Of a stretch of DNA of 64,000 bases, positions 13,615 through 26,480 are shown one piece after another. The notes beneath the pieces are model-generated. The model made no database searches. It saw only the letters and a program-made list of their open reading frames with translations, and had not been told where the DNA came from. The DNA lies in NCBI GenBank assembly GCA_963662155.1, contig OY759272.1:49022566-49086565 (forward strand). The letters are read 5' to 3'. The stretch is from Lamellibrachia columna (taxonomy: Eukaryota > Annelida > Polychaeta > Sabellida > Siboglinidae). Position 1 is the stretch's first letter. The number at the start of each line of letters is the position of its first letter. The translations under genes and the position numbers were made by a program.

Positions 13615-15892
13615 GTATTTTAATAAACACACAGATGCATACATTCGTATATACAAAGACCAGGGCCCATTTTCTCTAAAGCCAGACACTGAAATTTTGA
13701 CCAAACACAGTAGAAATATTATGTAGTTAATAATTATAATGAAACTTCTACAGAGCCTAAATATTCAGGAAACCAGACAACTTACAACTGTACTTGTGCA
13801 CTTTGTAACTTTTCAACAGGGCGGTATTTACCGTTGGACCACCTTCAGTGATAAAACAACTCTTTGTGTACTGCTAGAGGAATTAAGCCACACACTCTGC
13901 CACAATCACCTTGATGAAATGTTACCCTGTTCTAACTTATTTCCTAGGTTCACCATTACAAATAACATGAAAAGAACCCTCTAAAAATTCTCCTTGAACA
14001 CCCCTCAGAATGAAATGTCCACTTCCTGACTCCACTATGATAGGGACTCCTCCTGATCACAATCACAGAGGTGCTTAAGGAAAGAAAAGAAACAAGCTCT
14101 GATGACAAGAGATTCCTGCACAGTAGCAGTCATGATTATATCTTTCCAGACAGCCACTGTACAGCTGCACCTAGGCAGGGAGATGCCAGGGAGATGCCAG
14201 GGCAGATATCCTGACAGCTGGGGAAGGTGGAATCCATTGAAAACCAATAGGTCCAATGGTGTCTTAATTACAGCTCACAGATAATGAACAGAAAATTAAA
14301 ATTTGGTTCCATTTATCAATGGTCCAGCCTCCAGCCTGCCTCTAGTGTCTGTCCAGGCCATTCAATTGATTTACTGGTCATCAAGGGTCAGAAATTATGC
14401 AGGGTGAAGTATTAAGAATGTGCACAATTTACCATAAAGGACAAGACTTTTAGTGATAGTTAATGTGTATTTTACCAAAACAATTTATTGATTGTGTAAT
14501 TTCATGCACATGTTGTGTCATTCCACTTAAAGTAAATACTATGTTATTTACAAAATTTTAGCAATATACCATGAGGGTTTTTCAAGTTTTTCCAGGTAGT
14601 GACAGTTTCCTGCAATATGTTTTTTTTTAAATCCACTGTAAAATGTGACATTTAAAGGAAAATAAAACACAAATTATCACACTGGAGTGACTGGACACCA
14701 TCCTTGAAAATATGCAGTTTTGGGGGGTAGGATTCAGTTTGGGGTATGTGAATTTTGAAAAATATTTGACACAATGTAATACAAAATTATTTGTTTGACA
14801 TCTTTTTTTCATTCATTTACAGTTTATTTTTGAAATGTTAATAAAATACAATGAATTATGAAGCTGCAAGTAATATGTTAATTTAGTAATTTTAGCTGTG
14901 ACAATATGTTTGTCACCAAGAAATCCAAAGAACACATAAATCCACATATCTTATCTTAATTTCACCAGTAATGAGGTGGCCTGCTGGTGACATTGGGGCA
15001 ACTTGAACCACAACAAACACAGTTCTGCCAACTTACAGACACAAGTAATTAATGGTCGTTATTCTATATCTTATCCCCTCAGTCACATAAACAGTGGATG
15101 GATATTTCCATTATGGACAATTCTACCACAAAATCTCCATCATGTCAGGATATTCTGGCCAGGTTTGCAAAACATTGTTATATAGAAATGCAAAAAATAG
15201 TTCTATTTATTAGTGTGTATTAGTTGTGCGTAGGTAGGTTGGTAGGTGCATATTTGAAAACATACTTTATACTATTATATTTCTGGTGTGTTTGTTTAAT
15301 ATTTAGATTTTTTCTTTTATATAATAAACACACATATAAATAATAAATATTCTGATACAGATATAATCTTCTCATACTGGTGCTGATTTCTTGTATCAGA
15401 TATTATAATAGGGTTTATCTGGTAGTAAGCAGCCCTCATTAGCCACCCCAATATGTAAGGCTACCTGATGGACATGTAATGTGTCCTATCTTACCCTGCT
15501 GACAAGGAAGACCTCTCAGGGTAAAACACCAACCCTGGCACCCATCACAAACTACTAGAACTTTATCACTTGCTATGAATTACATTTCTGACCCATGGTC
15601 AAGATTCTGTGGGTTATGGCTCTGACTCAGTCAACTGTACAGTAACAATTACAGGAAAACATAATAAAACTGCTACAGTGACTTAATCTGAGGCAAACAA
15701 ACCTTAATAGTTAAGCATGATATCATGAACAACACAACTAATTTCATGGAAGTATAACCAATACACAAATACTGACATAGAAATAAAACTGTGGAAAACA
15801 ATGGTTTTACATAGTCTGTCTAACTCAAAACTTCCTACCCACAATTGTGAATGTGTTCCAGTTTGACATTGTACTTTCTTGACCCAGTCCCT
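13613..15892. other. intergenic region, nothing recognised
   Basis: AT-rich with only short open frames. A doubled GGGAGATGCCA word occurs at 14178-14200. No exon is supported. Confidence 0.5.
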
Positions 15893-16205
15893 CTGTCTCA
15901 ATTAAGAGGAGACCAAATAGAAGGTTTTATAATATTGAATGGCTATGAAGATATTAACTGAACTCTTGTCTTCAAATAAAAAGAAGTTAGTAGGACACGA
16001 GGCACAAAGTATCCCCAGTAACAGGGGTTTGCCAGTGAAAGGACAATGGATATGAGAAAGTACTCATTCTCACAGATGATAAATTAATGGAATAAATTAC
16101 CTGTACAAATTGTGTTAATGGTAGCAATGTGAATATGTTTAAAAAAAATTGCTAGGTATCTGATAAGGGCGGGCTACAAATAAATTACATGCTTTTAGAC
16201 TCTTG
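15893..16205 (+). pseudogene. 3' end of LINE family A (copy 2)
   Basis: Same family as the fragment at 5490. Readable pieces are RLRGDQIEGFIILNGYEDIN at the start, then a broken stretch, then SNVNMF and a degenerate match to the terminal YLRRAGY (nucleotides GGGCGGGCTACA near 16167). The DNA word GACTCTTGATAAG matches the start of the 3' UTR of copy 1. Multiple frame changes. The 23-bp array starts about 60 bp downstream. Confidence 0.75.
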
Positions 16206-16267
16206 ATAAGTGATTTTGTTCAATCTCCATGAGATCTTCCTGACTATGTTTGTGTTTCCTGACCTGC

Positions 16268-17343
16268 AGGACATGCCCGGTGGGGCCAGCAGGACATGCC
16301 CGGTGGGGCCAGCAGGACATGCGTGATGGGGCCAGCAGGACATGGGTGATGGGGCCTGCAGGACATGCCTGATGGGGCCAGCAGGACATGCCTGATGGGG
16401 CCAGCAGCACAAGCATGATGGGGCCAGCAGGACATGCGTGATGGGGCCAGCAGGACATGCCTGATGGGGCCGGCAGGACATGCATGATGGGGCCAACAGG
16501 ACATGCCTGATGGGGCTAGCAGGACATGCCTGATGGGGCCAGCAGGACATGCCTGATGGGGCTAGCAGGACATGCATGATGGGGCCAGCAGGACATGCGT
16601 GATGGGGCCAGCAGGACATGCCTGATGGGACCAGCAGGACATGCCTGATGGGGCCAGCAGGACATGCCTGATGGGGCCAGCAGGACATGCCTGATGGGGC
16701 CAGCAGGACATGCCTGATGGGGCCAGCAGGATGGGGCCAGCAGGACATGCCTGATGGGCCAACAGGATATGCCTGATGGGCCAACAGGACATGCCTGATG
16801 GGGCCAGCAGGACATGCCTGATGGGGCCAGCAGGATGGGGCCAGCAGGACATGCCTGATGGGGCTAGCAGGACATGCCTGATGGGGCTAGCAGGACATGC
16901 ATGATGGGGCCAGCAGGACATGCCTGATGGGGCCAGCAGGATGGGGCCAGCAGGACATGCATGATGGGGCCAGCAGGACATGCCTGATGGGGCTAGCAGG
17001 ACATGCCTGATGGGACCAGCAGGACATGCCTGATGGGGCCAGCAGGACATGCCTGATGGGGCCAGCAGGACATGCCTGATGGGGCCAGCAGGACATGCCT
17101 GATGGGGCCAGCAGGATGGGGCCAGCAGGACATGCCTGATGGGCCAACAGGACATGCCTGATGGGCCAACAGGACATGCCTGATGGGGCCAGCAGGACAT
17201 GCCTGATGGGGCCAGCAGGATGGGGCCAACAGGACATGCCTGATGGGCCAACAGGACATGTCTGATGGGCCAACAGGACATGCCTGATGGGGCCAGCAGG
17301 ACATGCCTGATGGGGCCAAGAGGACATGTCTGATGGGGGCCAA
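16268..17343. repeat. 23-bp minisatellite with 14- and 22-bp variants, about 48 copies
   Basis: Unit core is ACATGCCTGATGGGGCCAGC. A shortened form of about 14 bp (GGATGGGGCCAGC) and a 22-bp form with GGGCCAAC recur at intervals, giving repeated sub-blocks. Because 23 is not a multiple of three, every - strand frame stays open for hundreds of bases (Ala-Pro-Trp-His-Cys-rich products), which is an artefact. Confidence 0.95.
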
Positions 17344-18105
17344 AAAAAGTACTAATAATAAGAACATTTCTTTTGAAAGTAAATACTCAGAAATCCAGCT
17401 CTGATGTGCCTATAAACAAGAGTTAATCAGTCTCAGTATCAGAAACAACAAGTCTTCAACAGAGGGATTGATACACTAGGGAGCTAAAGAAAATATGCAT
17501 ATATGGGTGCATTATTGTCACCATTTTTGTAGCCAAGTGCCAGCTTTGACAGGTTCTACTCTATGTTATGGTATGTGATATCTTCTCCATCTCCAAGCCC
17601 TGTTTGCTGGACAGTTCTCTGCAATCCTTTCATTCCTGCCTTAGCCCCAGGAGCATGGCATAATGTACTCACCACCTGGGTAATTAAACTGGATCAACAA
17701 GTCCAGCTAGCTGGTGTATCAATCTGTCACACCCTGGTCAGTGTGTGGTCAGTCAATCACACTGACCACTGCTCAGACAGGGCAGTACACAGGGGACTGG
17801 TCTATGGTCAGATAAGTACTCCCAATCAACACCCCTGCCACTCACTCCAGAGCAACTACTCACCCTCAGATTAAAATATTTGTGCTTGGACAGAGTTCTG
17901 CAAGAGAGCACTCCCAACATGGAGTAACCAGTCATTAAATTACATCACACATTGTTTTGATTTGGAAAGGTACAATAAAAATGTCACAGTATGATAAAGC
18001 ATCTGTTAGACAGGGATTTTATGAGATATAGATTTGATAAACCTGAGGTGCCCATTAAAATGTCACATACTGTACAGACTGTTAGAAATTCCAAAGCCCT
18101 GTATT
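17344..18105. other. intergenic region, nothing recognised
   Basis: The open frame at 17563-17874 (+) has no recognisable domain and no clear splice sites. No repeat array is seen. Confidence 0.45.
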
Positions 18106-18177
18106 ACTGACAGGTATATCATCCCTTGTACTGACAGGTATATCATCCCTTGTAGTGACAGGTATATCATCCCTTGT
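18106..18177. repeat. 24-bp tandem repeat, 3 copies
   Basis: Three near-perfect copies containing TGACAGGTATATCATCCCTT. Confidence 0.95.
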
Positions 18178-18354
18178 TCCAAAGTGTTTCTTTTATTTAC
18201 AGTTGAATGGTGCTAAGAAAAACAATGGCAGGTTGGCACCAACCAGCAATGTTATGATCCCAGTTGATGTTTTGACAGAATAAATATAATGTATTTGACA
18301 AGGACTATTTATGTCAGCTGTTAGGGAAAATAAACTTGGCTTTTTGAGACTGAG

Positions 18355-19389
18355 CAATACATGATGACAATACAGGATGACAATACATGATGACAATACA
18401 TGATGACAATACATGATGACAATACATGATGACAATACATGATGACAATACATGATGACAATACATGATGACAATACATGATGACAATACATGATGACAA
18501 TACAGGATGACAATACAGGATGACAATACATGATGACAATACATGATGACAATACATGATGACAATACATGATGACAATACATGATGACAATACATGATG
18601 ACAATACATGATGACAATACAGGATGACAATACATGATGACAATACATGATGACAATACAGGATGACAATACATGATGACAATACAGGATGACAATACAT
18701 GATGACAATACATGATGACAATACATGCTGACAATACAGGATGACAATACATGATGACAATACATGATGACAATACAGGATGACAATACATGATGACAAT
18801 ACATGATGACAATACATGCTGACAATACATGATGACAATACATGATGACAATACAGGATGACAATACAGGATGACAATACATGATGACAATACAGGATGA
18901 CAATACAGGATGACAATACATGATGACAATACATGATGACAATACATGATGACAATACATGATGACAATACAGGATGACAATACAGGATGACAATACATG
19001 ATGACAATACAGGATGACAATACATGATGACAATACATGATGACAATACATGCTGACAATACAGGATGACAATACATGATGACAATACATGATGACAATA
19101 CAGGATGACAATACATGATGACAATACATGATGACAATACATGCTGACAATACAGGATGACAATACATGATGACAATACATGATGACAATACAGGATGAC
19201 AATACATGATGACAATACATGATGACAATACAGGATGACAATACATGATGACAATACAGGATGACAATACATGATGACAATACATGATGACAATACAGGA
19301 TGACAATACATGATGACAATACATGATGACAATACAGGATGACAATACATGATGGCAATACAGGATGACAATACAGGATGACAATACAG
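18355..19389. repeat. 13-bp minisatellite, about 79 copies
   Basis: Unit is ATGATGACAATAC, with AGGATGACAATAC and ATGCTGACAATAC variants in an ordered pattern. The four CTG variants start at 18725, 18816, 19050 and 19141, so two pairs each have 7-unit spacing and lie 25 units apart. Thirteen is not a multiple of three, so all three - strand frames stay open (up to 451 codons of Cys-His-Val-Leu-Ser repeats). I reject these as genes. Confidence 0.97.
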
Positions 19390-19668
19390 GACTATGACAT
19401 TGAAGGACATCAAAATAGCCCATAAGAATAGTGTAAAATTGTATTTAAATGTGTCTTTAAATGTATCAAAACCAAACTTCCTTGGGTGAACATCGCTCTT
19501 TCTATATATCAAACTCAACAAACTAGTTTTGCAGCAGGCTATGTTCATACATCTGAGCTATTTAAAAATGTACCAGCCGAGTCACTGACACCTGTAGAAA
19601 GTCTTTGGTAGTATTCCAGGTACACATGCAGTCAAACCCACCCTTCCTGTCACTTCCCTTCGGGCCCC
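19390..19668. other. spacer between two arrays
   Basis: Unique sequence with no recognised feature, separating the 13-bp and 26-bp arrays. Confidence 0.5.
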
Positions 19669-20082
19669 CTGTCTGCCCACAGCCTGTGCCTTGCCTGCCT
19701 GTCTCCAGCTTTAGCCCTTGCCTGCCTGCCCCAGCCTGGCCCCTGTCTGCCCCCAGCCTGTGTCCCTGCCTGCCTGCCCCAGCCTGTGTCCCTGCCTGCC
19801 TGCCCCAGCCTGTGTCCCTGCCTGCCTGCCCCAGCCTGTGTCCCTGCCTGCCTGCCCCAGCCTGTGTCCCTGCCTGCCTGCCCCAGCCTGTGTCCCTGCC
19901 TGCCTGCCCCAGCCTGTGTCCCTGCCTGCCTGCCCCAGCCTGTGTCCCTGCCTGCCTGCCCCAGCCTGTGTCCCTGCCTGCCTGCCCCAGCCTGTGTCCC
20001 TGCCTGCCTGCCCCAGCCTGTGTCCCTGCCTGCCGGACCCAGCCTGTGTCCCTGCCTGCCTGCCCCAACCTGCCCCCTCCAA
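19669..20082. repeat. 26-bp GC-rich minisatellite, about 13-15 copies
   Basis: Unit core is GTGTCCCTGCCTGCCTGCCC. It is degenerate at the left end (19669-19755) and nearly perfect from about 19756 to 20070. It is strongly C-rich on the + strand, unlike the AT-rich surroundings. Open frames on both strands are repeat artefacts. Confidence 0.95.
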
Positions 20083-20197
20083 GCCCCCCCAGCCTCATGT
20101 CATCTACCAGTCTAAGTTATTTAGCAATTATATTTAAAATATATTTTACTCTGAAGACTCATCCCATCCCACTACACACGACATGCCAGAGTGTCAG

Positions 20198-20401
20198 TAT
20201 TACCTGTAAGTCATAACTGCTATACATATTACCTATAAGTATTACCTGTAAGTCATAACTGCTATACATATTACCTATAAGTCATAACTGCTATACATAT
20301 TACCTATAAGTGATAACTGCTATACATACAACATGTAAGTCATAACTGCTATACATACGACATGTAAGTCATAACTGCTATACATACGACATGTAAGTCA
20401 T
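20198..20401. repeat. 29-bp minisatellite, about 7 copies
   Basis: Units contain GTCATAACTGCTATACATA followed by either TTACCTATAA or CGACATGTAA, so two subtypes are segregated to the left and right halves. Confidence 0.9.
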
Positions 20402-21024
20402 TTTCACAATGAATGTAACGAAATAAAACCAATCAAACCTGAAGAACAAAACACACAAGTCAGTCACTTCAGCAGTGACAGTGGCTGGAAACAGGACTTG
20501 ATTGAATGTGGTTCCACTAAAAATATAATTAATCTACTCAGTGCTGCCCAATGCCCAAGAGTAGACCATGTCTCAGCAATGTTGAACTGATCACTTATCA
20601 TTAAGACAAATATTGACATTTAATCTGTCTGTGCACACCTGGTCAGGAAAAGACAGGTGTGAGTCTGGCAGGATTCCACTGGCTACACAGCCACTAACTG
20701 CTCTCATTACTGTTGTTCCTATTCAACACTTCATGGCAATCTGGTCCAATTAAATGTCATTATAACATTGGACTTCATGGGGAGACTTAGGCACAATCTG
20801 TTGGATATCTGTGAGAAAACTACTCAGATTAAGGTAGTAATGACATACACAAACTCTGAACTGAATTGCTAATTAGTTCAGTTCACCAGAAAGTCTGCAA
20901 CAAAGTCCACATCACTTTAAAACCATCTGGAATGCTAACTAAAAATCTCAAGATATATATTTTAAAATTTGCATTTCCACCCCAAATCCTTCTCAGTCCC
21001 TTGCTAAGATGGTGACTCTTGTGC
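20402..21024. other. intergenic region, nothing recognised
   Basis: No array, exon or RNA gene recognised. Confidence 0.5.
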
Positions 21025-21069
21025 ATGTTCACAATATTATGTTCACAATATTATGTTCACAATATTATG
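21025..21069. repeat. 15-bp tandem repeat, 3 copies
   Basis: Three perfect copies of ATGTTCACAATATT plus one base. Confidence 0.95.
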
Positions 21070-21133
21070 CCAAACTGTTCAGGTTTGCTGCGCCCATGAG
21101 CTCGGGCACCAGGATAATTTAAGTGCTATGAAA

Positions 21134-21238
21134 ATTTTACTAATTATTATTACTATTACATTATTATTACTATTACATTATTATTACTATTACATTATTA
21201 TTACTATTACATTATTATTACTATTACATTATTATTAC
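21134..21238. repeat. 17-bp ATT-rich microsatellite, possible retroelement tail
   Basis: About six copies of a unit reading ACATTATTATTACTATT. The preceding 50 bp (GCTCGGGCACCAGGATAA then AAGTGCTATGAAAATTTTAC) looks like the 3' end of a SINE or LINE terminating in an ATT tail. That origin is inference. Confidence 0.75.
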
Positions 21239-21992
21239 GAGTTTAAAATAAACGTTTAGAACAAACCTTTAAACAAAACTTTAAATTTGCAACATGAATA
21301 TACTAAGGCGTATTCAGCAACTACCAATAAACGCCAATCAACAAACTATTAAATACTGCAATTCTATGATCAGTCTTTCATAAACAAAAGCTAGCACTTG
21401 AGAACTTCAGGTGAAGACTACTCAAAACAAACAGCCCGTCTGTCAAGTGGTCTATGTCTGGCAGTGAGGACGTACCCCAATCACCCCACCCTGGCAGAGA
21501 GGCTGAACCCTCTGACCACCACCTGTCTGTCCACACTGTCACCCCACCTCCTCCCCAGGGATGTGCCCTGTCCAACATTCAATGGCTGCAGTACAACTTA
21601 TCCAAACTATTAATGTGCTAATTGATGCAATAAAAATATTGGCAGTGGGTGAAATTGCTGTGAGCCCTTCCAGAAAGGCTGCAATTAATGAGAGGAACCA
21701 GAGGGGGGGTTCAAGTGTGACCTCCACAAGTGTGACCTCCACAAGTGTTCAGACAAGGAATGTTTAGCTGCCTGCCATGCCATTGGTGGGTTGAAACAGT
21801 CAGGCTACTACAACATTCCAATGTAAGTCGTCCCAACAGCAAACATGAATTTGCCCATGAAAAGGGCAAACGTAATCTGGCTCAATATACTATAAGATAA
21901 GGTTATTCACACTTTGTTATCCGATCTAACGATCAAAGTCAACTCTTTCAACGATTTCAACAAAAGTAGGTACTTTTTGATTAAACCTACTG
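21239..21992. other. intergenic region with a short 15-bp direct repeat
   Basis: A doubled AAGTGTGACCTCCAC word lies at 21713-21745. Opposing short frames around 21400-21770 show no family motif. No supported exon. Confidence 0.45.
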
Positions 21993-22432
21993 TACATTAC
22001 TTATTGCATTCACACACTACATATTACACATTACTTATTGCATTCACACACTACATATTACACATTACTTATTGCATTCACACACTACATATTACACATT
22101 ACTTATTGCATTCACACACTACATATTACACATTACTTATTGCATTCACACACTACATATTACACATTACTTATTGTATTCACACACTACATATTACACA
22201 TTACTTATTGTATTCACACACTACAGATTACACATTACTTATTGTATTCACACACTACATATTACACATTACTTATTGTATTCACACACTACAGATTACA
22301 CATTACTTAGTGTATTCACACACTACATATTACACATTACTTATTGTATTCACACACTACATATTACACATTACTTATTGCATTCACACACTACATATTA
22401 CACATTACTTATTGTATTCACACACTACAGAT
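21993..22432. repeat. 34-bp minisatellite, about 13 copies
   Basis: Unit contains CACACACTACATATTACACA followed by TTACTTATTG. A CAGATTACACA subtype alternates in the right half. Thirty-four is not a multiple of three, so all + frames are open with the same Tyr-His-Thr-Ile-rich peptide, a repeat artefact. Confidence 0.95.
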
Positions 22433-22507
22433 ATAAAGATCAACAAACCTGATTCACAGGATTTTTATATGATGGGCTAAATTAATTGCACAGGAAACTT
22501 TAAAGAT

Positions 22508-22628
22508 TGAACTTGTTTCACCATCAACAATGAAAGACTGAACTTGTTTCACCATCAACAATGGAAGACTGAACTTGTTTCACCATCAACAATGGAAGAC
22601 TGAAATTGTTTTACCATCAACAGTTGAA
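22508..22628. repeat. 31-bp tandem repeat, about 4 copies
   Basis: Unit contains TTGTTTCACCATCAACAATG. The same 20-mer occurs once more at 28347-28366 outside any array. Confidence 0.9.
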
Positions 22629-23010
22629 CTTATCAAAGTTCTAGTCTTCATATGGTAATTTTATCACAGCTATATCAGAAATGTCAACGTTTATATGAAG
22701 GTTTATAGGGATGATCACCCATGTACCCCGGGAAATTGTTTTCTGAATTCAAGCCAAATGGTGTATTTTAAATATCTAACTGCTGGTGAAAGAGAACAGA
22801 CCATCCACGTAGCTGGGTGTGACAGGACATGTAGAACAACATGAAATACCCTCTAGTGTATCTGCATACTGTGCCTTTTTGTTGATTCTAGTTATAATTG
22901 TATATAATAGTCTGAATACAATTACTGATACTGAATGAAGGCAGGTGCAACGTGTCTATCAGTTCTTAATCTGAATGAGTGTCCACAGTATCAGAAGCTG
23001 GGCAGAGTTA
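22629..23010. other. spacer before the 41-bp array
   Basis: Unique AT-rich sequence, no feature recognised. Confidence 0.5.
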
Positions 23011-25720
23011 AGATCTCACTGATTAGCCATACATGAACATATAACAAATGAAGATCTCACTGATTAGCCACACATGAACACATAACAAATGAAGATCTCA
23101 CTGATTAGCCAAACATGAACACATAACAAATGAAGATCTCACTGATTAGCCACACATGAACACATAACAAATGAAGATCTCACTGATTAGCCATACATGA
23201 ACACATAACAAATGAAGATCTCACTGATTAGCCACACATGAACACATAACAAATGAAGATCTCACTGATTAGCCATACATGAACACATAACAAATGAAGA
23301 TCTCACTGATTAGCCACACATGAACACATAACAAATGAAGATCTCACTGATTAGCCACACATGAACACATAACAAATGAAGATCTCACTGATTAGCCACA
23401 CATGAACACATAACAAATGAAGATCTCACTGATTAGCCACACATGAACACATAACAAATGAAGATCTCACTGATTAGCCATACATGAACACATAACAAAT
23501 GAAGATCTCACTGATTAGCCACACATGAACACATAACAAATGAAGATCTCACTGATTAGCCACACATGAACACATAACAAATGAAGATCTCACTGATTAG
23601 CCACACATGAACACATAACAAATGAAGATCTCACTGATTAGCCACACATGAACACATAACAAATGAAGATCTCACTGATTAGCCACACATGAACACATAA
23701 CAAATGAAGATCTCACTGATTAGCCACACATGAACACATAACAAATGAAGATCTCACTGATTAGCCACACATGAACACATAACAAATGAAGATCTCACTG
23801 ATTAGCCACACATGAACACATAACAAATGAAGATCTCACTGATTAGCCACACATGAACACATAACAAATGAAGATCTCACTGATTAGCCACACATGAACA
23901 CATAACAAATGAAGATCTCACTGATTAGCCATACATGAACACATAACAAATGAAGATCTCACTGATTAGCCACACATGAACACATAACAAATGAAGATCT
24001 CACTGATTAGCCACACATGAACACATAACAAATGAAGATCTCACTGATTAGCCACACATGAACACATAACAAATGAAGATCTCACTGATTAGCCACACAT
24101 GAACACATAACAAATGAAGATCTCACTGATTAGCCACACATGAACACATAACAAATGAAGATCTCACTGATTAGCCACACATGAACACATAACAAATGAA
24201 GATCTCACTGATTAGCCATACATGAACACATAACAAATGAAGATCTCACTGATTAGCCACACATGAACACATAACAAATGAAGATCTCACTGATTAGCCA
24301 CACATGAACACATAACAAATGAAGATCTCGCTGATTAGCCACACATGAACACATAACAAATGAAGATCTCGCTGATTAGCCACACATGAACACATAACAA
24401 ATGAAGATCTCACTGATTAGCCACACATGAACACATAACAAATGAAGATCTCACTGATTAGCCACACATGAACACATAACAAATGAAGATCTCACTGATT
24501 AGCCACACATGAACACATAACAAATGAAGATCTCACTGATTAGCCATACATGAACACATAACAAATGAAGATCTCACTGATTAGCCACACATGAACACAT
24601 AACAAATGAAGATCTCACTGATTAGCCACACATGAACACATAACAAATGAAGATCTCACTGATTAGCCACACATGAACACATAACAAATGAAGATCTCAC
24701 TGATTAGCCACACATGAACACATAACAAATGAAGATCTCACTGATTAGCCACACATGAACACATAACAAATGAAGATCTCACTGATTAGCCACACATGAA
24801 CACATAACAAATGAAGATCTCACTGATTAGCCACACATGAACACATAACAAATGAAGATCTCACTGATTAGCCACACATGAACACATAACAAATGAAGAT
24901 CTCACTGATTAGCCACACATGAACACATAACAAATGAAGATCTCACTGATTAGCCACACATGAACACATAACAAATGAAGATCTCACTGATTAGCCACAC
25001 ATGAACACATAACAAATGAAGATCTCACTGATTAGCCACACATGAACACATAACAAATGAAGATCTCACTGATTAGCCACACATGAACACATAACAAATG
25101 AAGATCTCACTGATTAGCCACACATGAACACATAACAAATGAAGATCTCACTGATTAGCCACACATGAACACATAACAAATGAAGATCTCACTGATTAGC
25201 CATACATGAACACATAACAAATGAAGATCTCACTGATTAGCCACACATGAACACATAACAAATGAAGATCTCACTGATTAGCCATACATGAACACATAAC
25301 AAATGAAGATCTCACTGATTAGCCACACATGAACACATAACAAATGAAGATCTCACTGATTAGCCACACATGAACACATAACAAATGAAGATCTCACTGA
25401 TTAGCCATACATGAACACATAACAAATGAAGATCTCACTGATTAGCCACACATGAACACATAACAAATGAAGATCTCACTGATTAGCCACACATGAACAC
25501 ATAACAAATGAAGATCTCACTGATTAGCCATACATGAACACATAACAAATGAAGATCTCACTGATTAGCCACACATGAACACATAACAAATGAAGATCTC
25601 ACTGATTAGCCACACATGAACACATAACAAATGAAGATCTCGCTGATTAGCCACACATGAACACATAACAAATGAAGATCTCGCTGATTAGCCACACATG
25701 AACACATAACAAATGAAGAT
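23011..25720. repeat. 41-bp satellite-like array, 66 copies
   Basis: The largest array in the window: 2710 bp, period exactly 41 with no length variants noticed. Unit contains AGATCTCACTGATTAGCCAC and ATGAACACATAACAAATGA, with the AGATCT word once per unit. Only three variable positions were noticed: CCACAC/CCATAC, one CCAAAC, and CTCACTG/CTCGCTG. The CTCGCTG variant occurs as two adjacent units, at 24330/24371 and again at 25642/25683, exactly 32 units apart, each pair preceded by the same CCATAC-CCACAC-CCACAC order. This implies internal block duplication or conversion. Stop codons occur in all frames, so it is not coding. Confidence 0.98.
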
Positions 25721-25901
25721 GCCAACGGAAAGATCCTCCTCAATTCGAGGATTGAAGATTATAATGAATCTGAAAAATGTACATTACATGCACTGATAGC
25801 ACAAAGCACCTACACGAAAATTAATAACTGATCTACAACAAATAACAGGGTACAGAAATATATTCTGTAAAGTATGTCTTTAATATAAAGTAGTTTGTGA
25901 C

Positions 25902-25936
<35 letters not shown>

Positions 25937-26240
25937 TCCCTCATATCTTCGTCAATTTGTATGTATGAATGAGGCTGAAATTTTGTAGGCATGCCCAGTG
26001 CCCGGGGGGGGGGGCATGGTGATGGTTTGTACATTAACAGATATTTGAATTTCCCTGGGGACTGGGGTATTACTTCAAATGAACCAATGTGGATGTTTGA
26101 CATTAATTAAGGACCTCAGAACAATAGGTATGTGCAGCTGTTAGTACCGCTATGAGTATTTCTGCCATTGTTATATCAAACGTCCACCATACGCTTCATG
26201 AAACCGGCAGTTGTATGTGAAGGTACGTGATGGTGCGAAG
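25721..26240. other. spacer between the 41-bp and 30-bp arrays
   Basis: It holds the CTGT microsatellite and, at about 26002-26013, a G-run inside sequence reading AATTTTGTAGGCATGCCCAG. It is probably dispersed-repeat sequence. No gene. Confidence 0.45.
25901..25936. repeat. (CTGT)9 microsatellite
   Basis: Nine perfect CTGT units, giving Asp-Arg-Gln-Thr peptides on the - strand. Confidence 0.97.
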
Positions 26241-26480
26241 TTGTCATTGCCATTGGCATTGCACTACCAGATGTCATTGCCACTGGCATTGCACTACCAG
26301 ATGTCATTGCCACTGGCATTGCACTACCAGATGTCATTGCCACTGGCATTGCACTACCAGATGTCATTGCCACTGGCATTGCACTACCAGATGTCATTGC
26401 CATTGGCATTGCACTACCAGATGTCATTGCCATTGGCATTGCACTACCAGATGTCATTGCCATTGGCATTGCACTACCAG
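26241..26480. repeat. 30-bp minisatellite, 8 copies
   Basis: Eight exact-length units containing GGCATTGCACTACCAGATGT and TCATTGCCA(C/T)T. The period is a multiple of three, so several frames stay open on both strands. There is no codon-level conservation (synonymous and other changes are not distinguished), so it is read as a minisatellite. Confidence 0.95.

Noticed and set aside
16185..17367. Long - strand frames rich in Ala, Pro, Trp, His and Cys
   Set aside because: Artefact of the 23-bp array; every frame is open with the same repeating peptide.
18193..19548. Three overlapping - strand frames of 345-451 codons rich in Cys, His and Ser
   Set aside because: All three frames give the same peptide shifted, as expected for a 13-bp tandem repeat without stops. 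No start context or splice sites.
23011..25720. CRISPR-like appearance (41-bp regular repeats)
   Set aside because: There are no unique spacers; the units are directly tandem and the context is eukaryotic.
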